7,645 nt of DNA. It comes from CAZPZZ01 sp964591245 (GTDB lineage: Bacteria; Acidobacteriota; Vicinamibacteria; Vicinamibacterales; UBA8438). This document shows, in pieces, positions 1-6,016 of the stretch; position 1 is the stretch's first letter, and each line of letters opens with the position of its first letter. A program made the position numbers and the translations under genes. Location of the stretch: positions 1 to 7,645 of the forward strand of contig CAZPZZ010000174.1 in the NCBI GenBank assembly GCA_964591245.1. The letters are read 5' to 3'. The notes below the pieces were generated by a model, which was not told the origin of the DNA, did no database searches, and saw nothing but the letters and a program-made list of their open reading frames with translations.

Positions 1-130
1 GCGGCTTTCCGTCGCTCGAGAATCGTGCGATTGTCGTCAAGGTGACGCGTCTCTTTCGATTCTAGCCGGCACGACACCGTGCGCGTGTGACGGGGCCGTG
101 AGACTCGCGTCTGGCCGCGACGCCGTCCGG
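1..130. other. Window-edge region downstream of proA, no supported gene
   Basis: This stretch lies between the window edge and the proA stop codon. A short plus-strand frame is open from position 3 to a TAG at 63-65 and could be the 3' end of a convergent gene outside the window, but about 20 codons cannot be identified. A small bulged hairpin (GGCC 94-97 with 113-116, AGAC 101-104 with GTCT 109-112) lies just past proA. It has no following T-run on the minus strand, so it is not a convincing intrinsic terminator. Confidence 0.3.
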
Positions 131-1432
131 TTACGGTTGTGAGGGGATCGGAAGTTCGGAATGGGTGAATTGACGTTGTCCGGACGTGAACGAGGCGGCC
201 GTGTCGCTCTGGCCGCGCAGTTGCCATCTGGTCGTGAGCAGGCCTTCAACTCCTACCGGCCCGCGAGCGTGAATCGGCGAGGTGGATATGCCGACCTCGG
301 CGCCGAGTCCAAACCGAAAGCCATCCGCAAATCGCGTGCTCGCATTGTGGAAGACGCAGGCGCTATCGACGGCGCCGAGGAACAAGTCGGCCGTCGCGGA
401 ATCTTCTGTGAGAATGGCTTCGGTATGGCCACTGCCGTGAGCGTGAATGTGTGCGATGGCTGCGCGCACATCTGCCACGACGGCGACGGTGGCTGCGAGG
501 TCGCTGTACTCCTGACTCAAGTCACTGGCGGCTGGTAGCGATAGCAGGTCCTGGGAGACGGCGTCGCCATAGAGGCGGACGCCGGCCGCGCGTAAGGCCT
601 CGATGATGCGGCCCGCACGGCCATCGGAAAGCAGTGCCTCGTGGAGCAGTACGGTCTCCATGGCGTTACAGGCGGCCGGATAGTCGGTTTTTGCATCAAG
701 AATGACGGGCAGCGCTCGGTCCAGATCGGCCGCCTTGTCGACAAAGACGTGACACACGCCTTCGGCATGACCCAGCACTGGGATCCGGGTGGAGGCTTGT
801 ATATGTCGCACCAGGTCTGAGGAGCCTCGTGGGATGACTAGATCGATCTCTTCATCCAGGGACAGCAGTTCCGAGATTGCTGCTCGGGTTTCTACCAGGC
901 CAATCGTGGTCGGCGGTATGACCTCCGTCATCGTGTCGGTGATGATGCGATGGAGCATTCTGTTCGATCGGTGTGCTTCGCTGCCTCCCTTCAGCAGCAA
1001 TCCGTTGCCGCTTCGGAGGGCGAGGGCGGCCACCTGGGGCAACGCGTCAGGGCGAGCCTCGAAGATGACGAGCAGCACGCCGATGGGGGCCGTGACCTGC
1101 CGGAGTTCCATGCCGTCCGCGAGTTGGGTTCGCCGGAGGAGTTTTCCGATCGGTTCCGTCATGTCTGCAATGGCATGGATGCCATCGGTCAATGCCTGAA
1201 TTTTCTTTTGGTTCAAGGCAAGCCTGGCGGCGAGGGCGTCGCTGAGGGTCCCCTTGGCAACCGCGACTTTACCGTCGGCGACATCCTGGGCATTGGTTTC
1301 TAGAATCAGTGCACTTTGGGCCTGTAGCGTGTCGGCAACGCGGTGCACGAGAGCAGCGCGATCGCTACTGGAGAGCGCCTGCAGTTTCCGTGCTCCTTCG
1401 CGGGCGAGTTGTGCTTGCTGACTGGTTTCCAT
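131..1432 (-). CDS. proA: Gamma-glutamyl phosphate reductase (ProA), P5CS-like type
   Basis: Cytosolic enzyme for the second step of proline synthesis: NADPH-dependent reduction of gamma-glutamyl phosphate to glutamate-5-semialdehyde, which cyclises to pyrroline-5-carboxylate. The 433-residue protein is full length for the aldehyde-dehydrogenase-fold ProA family. Visible motifs are FEARPDA (124-130), SGNGLLLKGG (141-150), IPVLGHAEGVCH (217-228), YPAACNAMET (251-260) with the expected catalytic Cys255, HNASTRFADG (362-371), and FGLGAEVGIST then IHARGPVGVEG near 374-397. Several of these match the reductase domain of plant/animal P5CS better than E. coli ProA, as does the C-terminal tail around residues 418-430 (FTHSELPI). 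The ATG is one base after the proB TGA and has a GAGGA Shine-Dalgarno inside the end of proB, so the two are co-translated. The family is certain; the closer relation to eukaryotic enzymes rests on remembered sequences. Confidence 0.97.
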   Translation of the reverse strand: METSQQAQLAREGARKLQALSSSDRAALVHRVADTLQAQSALILETNAQDVADGKVAVAKGTLSDALAARLALNQKKIQALTDGIHAIADMTEPIGKLLRRTQLADGMELRQVTAPIGVLLVIFEARPDALPQVAALALRSGNGLLLKGGSEAHRSNRMLHRIITDTMTEVIPPTTIGLVETRAAISELLSLDEEIDLVIPRGSSDLVRHIQASTRIPVLGHAEGVCHVFVDKAADLDRALPVILDAKTDYPAACNAMETVLLHEALLSDGRAGRIIEALRAAGVRLYGDAVSQDLLSLPAASDLSQEYSDLAATVAVVADVRAAIAHIHAHGSGHTEAILTEDSATADLFLGAVDSACVFHNASTRFADGFRFGLGAEVGISTSPIHARGPVGVEGLLTTRWQLRGQSDTAASFTSGQRQFTHSELPIPSQP

Positions 1433-1433
1433 G

Positions 1434-2516
1434 TCAGTCCTCGGTCAGGATCGCGATCTGGTCCCGGTGTACGAGTGCTTTTGCCCGTCCCGGTTTGTGA
1501 ATGAGCTCCGGAATGACACGGCTGGATTCCCGGCAAATGCCACGGGCGATCTCGGTCTCCTGTGTATCGAGTACGGAGATGACCTCTCCGGCGTCAAAGC
1601 TTCCTCGCACCGTGGTGATGCCCTTGGGCAGCAGGCTTGCGTGTCGTTGGATCAAGGCGTCCCTTGCCCCATCGTTGACAACCACGGCCCCGGCCGGAGC
1701 CGCCGCGTAGGTGAGCCAGTGTCGACGTTTGCTCAGGGTGTGACTTGGCGGGAAGGAGGTGCCTCGGTCCTCTCCAGAGACAATGTCACTCAGTGTCCCG
1801 GGTGTGAAACCACTGGCTATGACGACATGCACCCCGGAGTTTGCCGCCACTTGTGCGGCACGGATCTTTGCCTCCATGCCGCCCCGTCCCCCGGCGGATA
1901 ATTGGCCAAAACTAACGGCATCCCCCGTGTAGATCGGGATCCGTGTTGCGCCCACTTCGCCCGGGGGGGCGTCGTAGACGCCAGCGACGTCCGAGAGCAT
2001 CACCAGGAGGTCGGCGCCGAGATTCGTGGCGACCAGAGCCGAAAGCCGGTCATTGTCGCCGAAGACCGTAGACCCGTGTAATGCGATTTCATCGGTGGAA
2101 ACCGTATCGTTCTCGTTGATGATGGGCAGGGCTTCCAGTTCAAGTAGACGTTGTAGGGTAGCGGCGACGTTCAAATATCCGCGGCGGCTCTTGAAATCGG
2201 CTTCGGTCAGTAAGACCTGCGCGACGGAAAACCCGAGAGTCTGGCAGAGTGCGTCGTAAAAGGCGACGAGGGCGCCCTGTCCCGCCGCCGCGCATGCTTG
2301 GCGATCCACCACGCTGGTCGGAGACTCGGCGAGGCCGAGCCGTTGTTGACCGATGCCGACTGCGCCCGAACTGACCAACAAGACCTCGATGCCTTGGCGG
2401 CGGATATCATGAATTTCCGCCATCAGAGACGTGACCCTGGCAGACTCCACCCCTCCATTTGTGCTCGTGACGACGCTGGTCCCGACTTTGACGACGATTC
2501 TTCGCACGATTGACAA
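1434..2516 (-). CDS. proB: Glutamate 5-kinase (ProB) with C-terminal PUA domain
   Basis: Cytosolic first enzyme of proline synthesis: ATP-dependent phosphorylation of glutamate to gamma-glutamyl phosphate, passed to ProA. The 360 residues match the usual two-domain bacterial length. The amino-acid-kinase domain (about 1-255) shows IVVKVGTS with Lys10, VSSGAVGIGQQRLG (48-61), QACAAAGQG (73-81), INENDTV (133-139), FGDNDRLSA (152-160), LSDVAGVYD (174-182) and GGRGGMEAKI (209-218). The PUA domain (about 262-350) shows LLPKGI (295-300) and a GEVISV-type strand. In E. coli, ProB is feedback-inhibited by proline; whether this one is cannot be read here. The reading frame opens after an in-frame TGA with no ATG. 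The candidates are TTG at 2516 (used here) and GTG at 2507, neither with a clear Shine-Dalgarno, so the exact start is uncertain. First gene of a proBA operon. Confidence 0.96.
   Translation of the reverse strand: MSIVRRIVVKVGTSVVTSTNGGVESARVTSLMAEIHDIRRQGIEVLLVSSGAVGIGQQRLGLAESPTSVVDRQACAAAGQGALVAFYDALCQTLGFSVAQVLLTEADFKSRRGYLNVAATLQRLLELEALPIINENDTVSTDEIALHGSTVFGDNDRLSALVATNLGADLLVMLSDVAGVYDAPPGEVGATRIPIYTGDAVSFGQLSAGGRGGMEAKIRAAQVAANSGVHVVIASGFTPGTLSDIVSGEDRGTSFPPSHTLSKRRHWLTYAAAPAGAVVVNDGARDALIQRHASLLPKGITTVRGSFDAGEVISVLDTQETEIARGICRESSRVIPELIHKPGRAKALVHRDQIAILTED
1438..1442 (-). promoter_or_regulatory. Ribosome binding site of proA
   Basis: On the minus strand this reads GAGGA, five bases before the proA ATG (1432-1430). 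It lies within the last codons of proB. It supports the chosen proA start and tight coupling of the two genes. Confidence 0.6.
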
Positions 2517-2986
2517 CCGGAAAGACGCGTAGTTTGATGCAGAGAAACCAACTCAGTCGAAAGGGTGACGGTCCGGCACCCAGATCACAGAGATGGAATC
2601 CGTCGTTCGAGAACTGGTTGACATGGATTCATTCGCCGACCGCGAACCCTGTGCAGTGGCGGGTTAACGGAACCCGAGTTCCGCGGTCGTCGAACTCGGC
2701 AACGTCCGTTAGATTGTTCCCGCTAGATGGCCGACGGGAGTCAAACCCCTGTCCTTCGAGCACATTTTGGCATAAACCTCTTCCCGCGTCAGCGTCGAGG
2801 GTTTGGACGCGGGGCGCGACCCCTGGCCGCACTGTTTGTATCCGTGCGTGAGAGAAGATTGAATGAGTCGCTTCGTCGTGCTGCAGTTGGAGTCGGGAAA
2901 CGTCGAGGGAGAATGGGGCGCCACTGCTGGGCGTCGGTGGGGACACGTGTATGGCTGATTCGGCATGGAGGGGGCGGTAGGAGATT
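2517..2986. other. Divergent intergenic region between proB and the DTW gene
   Basis: About 470 bp with no gene I can support on either strand. It must hold the promoters of both the proBA operon (leftward) and the DTW gene (rightward), but no clean promoter stands out. A perfect TTGACA at 2618-2623 (plus) has no matching -10 at the right distance. TTGGAG 2887-2892 and GAGAAT 2909-2914, 16 bases apart, are a weak candidate for the DTW gene. Several open frames and two very short ATG frames (2553-2624 minus, 23 codons; 2863-2958 plus, 31 codons) have no good ribosome binding site or recognisable product. The main visible structure is the inverted repeat at 2632-2694. Confidence 0.5.
2632..2694. 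repeat. Long imperfect inverted repeat (structured intergenic element)
   Basis: The arms 2632-2644 and 2682-2694 pair over 13 positions with one C/T mismatch. The core is GACCGCG against CGCGGTC, flanked by TTCG against CGAA. Between them, AACCC (2645-2649), GGGTT (2661-2665) and AACCC (2671-2675) can form alternative inner hairpins, the best being CGGGTT/AACCCG at 2660-2665 and 2671-2676. A further pair, CGAGTT 2675-2680 with AACTCG 2693-2698, competes with the outer stem. There is no T-run on either side, so a classical intrinsic terminator is unlikely. It lies about 120 bases upstream of proB and could be a leader structure, a small RNA, a protein-binding palindrome or a dispersed repeat; the sequence alone does not decide. 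Confidence 0.55.
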
Positions 2987-3607
2987 GTGAGGCGCCCATG
3001 GTGTTTTCGTTGCCGTCGTCCGAAGCTCACCTGTGTGTGTAGCGTGATCACCCCATTCCTGAGTCGGACTCGTTTCGTCCTGCTGGTCCATCCACGGGAA
3101 TACCGTCGAACAAGGATCGGCACCGGATGGATTACCCATCTCGCGCTCCCGAATTCCGAGGTATGTGTGGGAGTGGATTTTCGGTGTCATGACCGCGTCA
3201 ATGCATTGCTCGACGATGGCCAGATGGATTGTCGGTTGGTGTATCCGGGGAAAGACGTACAGAACATGTCTCGTGGAGAGTATCGCGCGGATCCGACGCG
3301 CCAGAGAGTGTTCTTTTTGATTGATGGTACGTGGCCCTGTGCAAGAAAAGTCTTGCGGCTGAGCTCCAACCTCCAGTTGCTACCTCGGGTGGGATTCGAT
3401 GTGGCGACTCCATCGCACTTTGCTATTAAGAGGCAGCCTCGGGGAGACTGCCTCGCGACGATCGAGGCGGTGCATCGATGTTTGCAGAGTCTGGCGGAGC
3501 AGGGCCACGAGCGGTTCGGGTGCGAAGATGGTCGTCGTTTGCTCGCGCCGCTCCGGCGCATCATGGAGATCCAGGCTGGCTATCCAGGTGCGCCGCCATG
3601 CGCGTGA
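2987..3607 (+). CDS. DTW domain protein, probable tRNA-uridine aminocarboxypropyltransferase (TapT family)
   Basis: The family transfers the 3-amino-3-carboxypropyl group of S-adenosylmethionine to a tRNA uridine (acp3U47 in E. coli TapT/YfiP). At 206 residues it is typical in length. Visible features are the N-terminal cysteine cluster (Cys6, Cys9, Cys16, Cys18), HPRE (35-38), a TG..THLALPNSEV segment (46-59), LVYPGKD (84-90), the family-naming D-x-T-W as IDGTWPCARK (112-121), LLPRVGF (131-137) and a C-terminal CLATIEAV stretch (155-162). The GTG start at 2987 is the first usable start after an in-frame TAG at 2978. AGGAG at 2979-2983 precedes it with a short 3-base spacer. The gene stands alone, diverging from proBA and converging on the UPF0462 gene. 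The family is confident; the substrate uridine and the tRNA are inferred from the family. Confidence 0.88.
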   Translation: MRRPWCFRCRRPKLTCVCSVITPFLSRTRFVLLVHPREYRRTRIGTGWITHLALPNSEVCVGVDFRCHDRVNALLDDGQMDCRLVYPGKDVQNMSRGEYRADPTRQRVFFLIDGTWPCARKVLRLSSNLQLLPRVGFDVATPSHFAIKRQPRGDCLATIEAVHRCLQSLAEQGHERFGCEDGRRLLAPLRRIMEIQAGYPGAPPCA

Positions 3608-3722
3608 GCGGTATTGTGTCCTGGGTGTCATATCCAGCTCGTTCGTACAGGAGCTGCGGTCGGGATGAAGCGCGCCGCTGGACGGTACTCGTGACCGGTC
3701 GTCCGGCGACGGCGACTCGTAT
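3608..3722. other. Convergent intergenic spacer
   Basis: The 115 bp lie between the stops of two convergent genes, where a bidirectional terminator would be expected. I see only a weak AGCTC/GAGCT stem with a 10-base loop (around 3634-3653) and a GACCGGTC palindrome near 3695, neither followed by a T-run. No gene is supported. Confidence 0.35.
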
Positions 3723-4232
3723 TCATACGGTCCGGAAGTATTGGAGTCGATGGTAGTCCGGCGCCGGTCCCGGGACGGGTTCGGCGGCCAGGTAGCGGCG
3801 CCGGGTTCCCGTGCCGTGAATGGCGTAGGCGTTGATCCGCCAGGGGGGACTCGGGATCAGTGCCGACGGTAGACACGCGTGGCCGTGCCAGCGACCTGCG
3901 TCAAGGGTCACCTGGTAGTCGATCTCGTGTCCCCAGGACACTATATTGCGCTCCCCCTTGAGGAGGACGACCAGAAAATGTCCATGGGGGCCAAGTTCGA
4001 TTTCGGTATAGGTGTCGCCGGTATGCGCAATAAATAGTTCCACGACTTCCCAGTCCCACAGTTTCCAGAGGACTCCCGGCGGCGCAGGAGGACACGGGTC
4101 GTCGTGAAAGGGGGCATCGACGTCGACGATGAAACGGCGGTCGGTGGCGTGAAACGAGATCCAGGCGTGTTCGTCGGGGGGGATGGGAACGCCGTTCCAC
4201 GTATGTTCGACCTTGATGGTGAGTGGTGCCAT
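3723..4232 (-). CDS. UPF0462 / C4orf33-like protein of unknown function
   Basis: This 169-residue protein closely resembles, as I recall it, the family typified by vertebrate C4orf33 (UPF0462). Shared blocks are an N-terminal IKVEHTWNGVPI (6-17), DVDAPFHDDP (37-46), LWDWEVVELF (58-67), YTEIELGPHGHFLVVLLKG (75-93), NAYAIHG with a following RRYLA (134-148) and PDYHRLQYF (158-166). The pattern of alternating strands with conserved Trp and acidic residues suggests a beta-sandwich resembling carbohydrate-binding or DOMON-type folds. No catalytic motif, signal peptide or membrane segment is visible, so it is probably cytosolic. The vertebrate relatives are longer at the C-terminus. Its ATG shares its A with the last base of the prfC TGA (TGATG), and no separate Shine-Dalgarno is seen, so translation is probably coupled to prfC. 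Function is not known to me. Confidence 0.85.
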   Translation of the reverse strand: MAPLTIKVEHTWNGVPIPPDEHAWISFHATDRRFIVDVDAPFHDDPCPPAPPGVLWKLWDWEVVELFIAHTGDTYTEIELGPHGHFLVVLLKGERNIVSWGHEIDYQVTLDAGRWHGHACLPSALIPSPPWRINAYAIHGTGTRRRYLAAEPVPGPAPDYHRLQYFRTV

Positions 4233-5824
4233 CAGAGCGGTTCGACGTCGAAGAGCTGGATTCCGGGAGCATTGTCGGCGACGTATTGCGCCTCCCAGGG
4301 GGTTTCGGTGAGTAACACTGGCTGGTCGTTGCGGTCGACGACCGACACATAGTCGTGACGTTGTTTCAGCCAGTCCATGGCCTCTGGAGCTCCGCCGATC
4401 CAGCGGACGTTCGAATAGCGAAGGGGTTCGAGATCTAGCGAAACGCGATACTCATTGAGTAGCCGCTGCTTGAGCACTTCGAACTGTAGGGCGCCAACGG
4501 CACCCAACCAGGGGTCTTGCCGCCCGACCTCTGGGCGATAGAACGCCTGGATAACGCCTTCGTGTGATAGCTGTTCGATGCCGGTGTCTAGTTGTTTGCG
4601 TTTGAGTGGGTCCTTGAGTACCGTGCGCACCAATTTCTCCGGGGCGAAGCGGGGGATGCCTCCGAATTTCAAGAGGGCTCCTTCCCTGAGCGTGTCACCG
4701 ATTCTCAGGTTCCCGGGGTCATAGAGTCCGACGATGTCGCCAGGCCAGGCTTCTTCGACGATTGAACGCTCTTGGGCCATGAACGTATGCGGGTTCGTCA
4801 TACGCAGCGTGTCTCCGGTTCGCGCGAGGACCACATCCATGCCGCGTCGAAATTTCCCACTCACCACTCGGATAAAGGCGACGCGGTCTCGATGTCTTGG
4901 ATTCATGTTCGCTTGAATCTTGAAGACGAATCCGCTGAATTTGTCGTCGTGCGGGGATACGGTGCCGGTCTCCCCGGAGCTGTCTGTGTATTTTCGTGGT
5001 TTGGGCGGCGAGGCATGTTTGGCGAGATACTCGAGCAAGGGTTCGACGCCAAAATTTCGCATCGCTGAGCCCCAGAAAATAGGACTGAGCTCACCTCTGA
5101 GAAAGGCGTCTTGATCCCAAGGGTCACCGGCGACGTCGAGGAGTTCGAGTTGCTCTGATACCTGTGTGTGGAGCGCCGCGCCCAGTCGGTCCTGCGCCTG
5201 ATCGAAGGGGATGCGTTCGGCCCTGGCCATGGACTGTCCGTGGTCTCCATCTGCGAAGAGACTCAGCTCTCGAGATTGGATGTCGACGACCCCACAGAAG
5301 GATTGCCCCATCCCGACAGGCCAGTTCAGGGGGGATACCTTGAGGTTCAGCGTGGTTGAGACTTCGTCGATGAGGCTAAGAGGGTCGAGCCCGTTGCGGT
5401 CCAGCTTGTTCATGAAGCTGATGACGGGCAGTCCTCGCATTCGACAAACTTCGAAGAGTTTCAGGGTGCGGCTCTCAACGCCTTTTGTGTGGTCAATGAG
5501 CATGACGGCGGAATCGACGGCGGCAAGCGTGCGGTATGTATCTTCCGAAAAATCAGCGTGTCCGGGCGTATCCAGTAAGTTGAGCATTGCGCCGAGAAAT
5601 TCGAATTGAAGCACCGAACTCGTAATAGAGATGCCACGGGTTTTCTCCATCTCCATCCAGTCGCTCACGGCGTGTCGGGTGGTTTTCCGGGCACGGACGG
5701 AGCCCGCCATGTGAATGGCCCCCGAGTAGAGCAGCAATTTTTCTGTCAACGTCGTCTTGCCGGCGTCCGGGTGGGAGATGATGGCATGAGTTCTGCGTCT
5801 GGCTGATTCGGTGATCACACTCAT
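4232..5824 (-). CDS. prfC: Peptide chain release factor 3 (RF3)
   Basis: Translational GTPase that removes RF1/RF2 from the ribosome after peptide release. From the ATG at 5824 it has 530 residues, almost exactly the usual RF3 length. GTPase motifs are G1 HPDAGKTT (18-25), G2 RGISIT (63-68), G3 DTPGH (85-89), G4 NKLD (139-142) and a G5-like GSAMRNFGV segment (around 252-260). RF3-specific blocks follow: DWMEMEK (55-61), FSEDTYRTL (92-100), KFSGFVFKIQANMNPRHRDRV in the middle domain, and GAVGALQFEVLKQRL in the C-terminal domain. An in-frame GTG at 5833 would add three residues, but the ATG is preferred because GGTGGG lies four bases upstream and the GTG has no such site. A small hairpin at 5834-5848 lies just upstream. 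It is followed, with a one-base overlap, by the UPF0462 gene. RF3 is absent from many bacteria, but the motifs here exclude elongation factor G. Confidence 0.96.
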   Translation of the reverse strand: MSVITESARRRTHAIISHPDAGKTTLTEKLLLYSGAIHMAGSVRARKTTRHAVSDWMEMEKTRGISITSSVLQFEFLGAMLNLLDTPGHADFSEDTYRTLAAVDSAVMLIDHTKGVESRTLKLFEVCRMRGLPVISFMNKLDRNGLDPLSLIDEVSTTLNLKVSPLNWPVGMGQSFCGVVDIQSRELSLFADGDHGQSMARAERIPFDQAQDRLGAALHTQVSEQLELLDVAGDPWDQDAFLRGELSPIFWGSAMRNFGVEPLLEYLAKHASPPKPRKYTDSSGETGTVSPHDDKFSGFVFKIQANMNPRHRDRVAFIRVVSGKFRRGMDVVLARTGDTLRMTNPHTFMAQERSIVEEAWPGDIVGLYDPGNLRIGDTLREGALLKFGGIPRFAPEKLVRTVLKDPLKRKQLDTGIEQLSHEGVIQAFYRPEVGRQDPWLGAVGALQFEVLKQRLLNEYRVSLDLEPLRYSNVRWIGGAPEAMDWLKQRHDYVSVVDRNDQPVLLTETPWEAQYVADNAPGIQLFDVEPL

Positions 5825-5981
5825 CGTGCCCACCAGTCTACTGGACTGCCCGGATGGGAGTGGAACGGAAGCACGAGGCGGGGCCTCAAGAACGAGGCAG
5901 ACCGGCCGTCACGTCGCGACGACCAGCGCCGGCAGGGTCAGAGGTCCTGTGGGGGGCTGGGCCCTGCGGTGAATTGCGGGA

Positions 5982-5990
5982 TGGCATAAT
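5982..5990 (+). promoter_or_regulatory. Candidate extended -10 promoter for the PQQ dehydrogenase gene
   Basis: TGG followed by CATAAT (5 of 6 matches to TATAAT) forms a TGn-extended -10 element about 26 bases before the ATG of the downstream gene. No good -35 hexamer is seen at 16-18 bases upstream, which extended -10 promoters can tolerate. It would give a short leader of about 20 bases. The assignment assumes a housekeeping sigma factor of the usual type. Confidence 0.35.
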
Positions 5991-6006
5991 CGCGGGCACA
6001 GTTGTC

Positions 6007-6012
6007 AGGAGG
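6007..6012 (+). promoter_or_regulatory. Strong ribosome binding site of the PQQ dehydrogenase gene
   Basis: A full AGGAGG consensus lies four bases before the ATG at 6017. It fixes the start and is the strongest Shine-Dalgarno in the window. Confidence 0.75.
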
Positions 6013-6016
6013 AACC

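Noticed and set aside
94..116. Hairpin after proA as an intrinsic terminator
   Set aside because: The stem is short and bulged, and no T-run follows on the minus strand.
2553..2624. 23-codon minus-strand frame upstream of proB that might be a leader peptide
   Set aside because: It has no Shine-Dalgarno and no run of proline or other regulatory codons, and no attenuator follows before proB.
2660..2714. Integron attC-like site (GTTAGAT at 2708-2714 with a nearby inverted repeat)
   Set aside because: No RYYYAAC partner lies at the other end, no integrase or cassette array is present, and the flanking genes are ordinary chromosomal genes.
2690..2760. Permuted tmRNA: minus-strand T-arm-like sequence followed by a GAGTTCGACG motif
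   Set aside because: The acceptor strands do not pair at the required spacing, and no tag reading frame ending in a typical Ala-Ala stop is present.
2863..2958. 31-codon plus-strand frame upstream of the DTW gene
   Set aside because: Only a poor AGAGAAG precedes it, the composition is unremarkable, and nothing suggests a conserved small protein.
2709..2999. Minus-strand open frame of 96 codons whose end reads like a plausible protein tail
   Set aside because: The N-terminal two thirds is low-complexity Pro/Ser/Thr/Arg-rich text typical of a shadow frame, no ribosome binding site precedes it, and it overlaps the DTW gene start. No family is recognisable.
5959..5979. Sigma-54 type promoter (GG ... 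GC) before the PQQ dehydrogenase gene
   Set aside because: The GG and GC are about 14 bases apart rather than the required 10, and the flanking consensus is poor.
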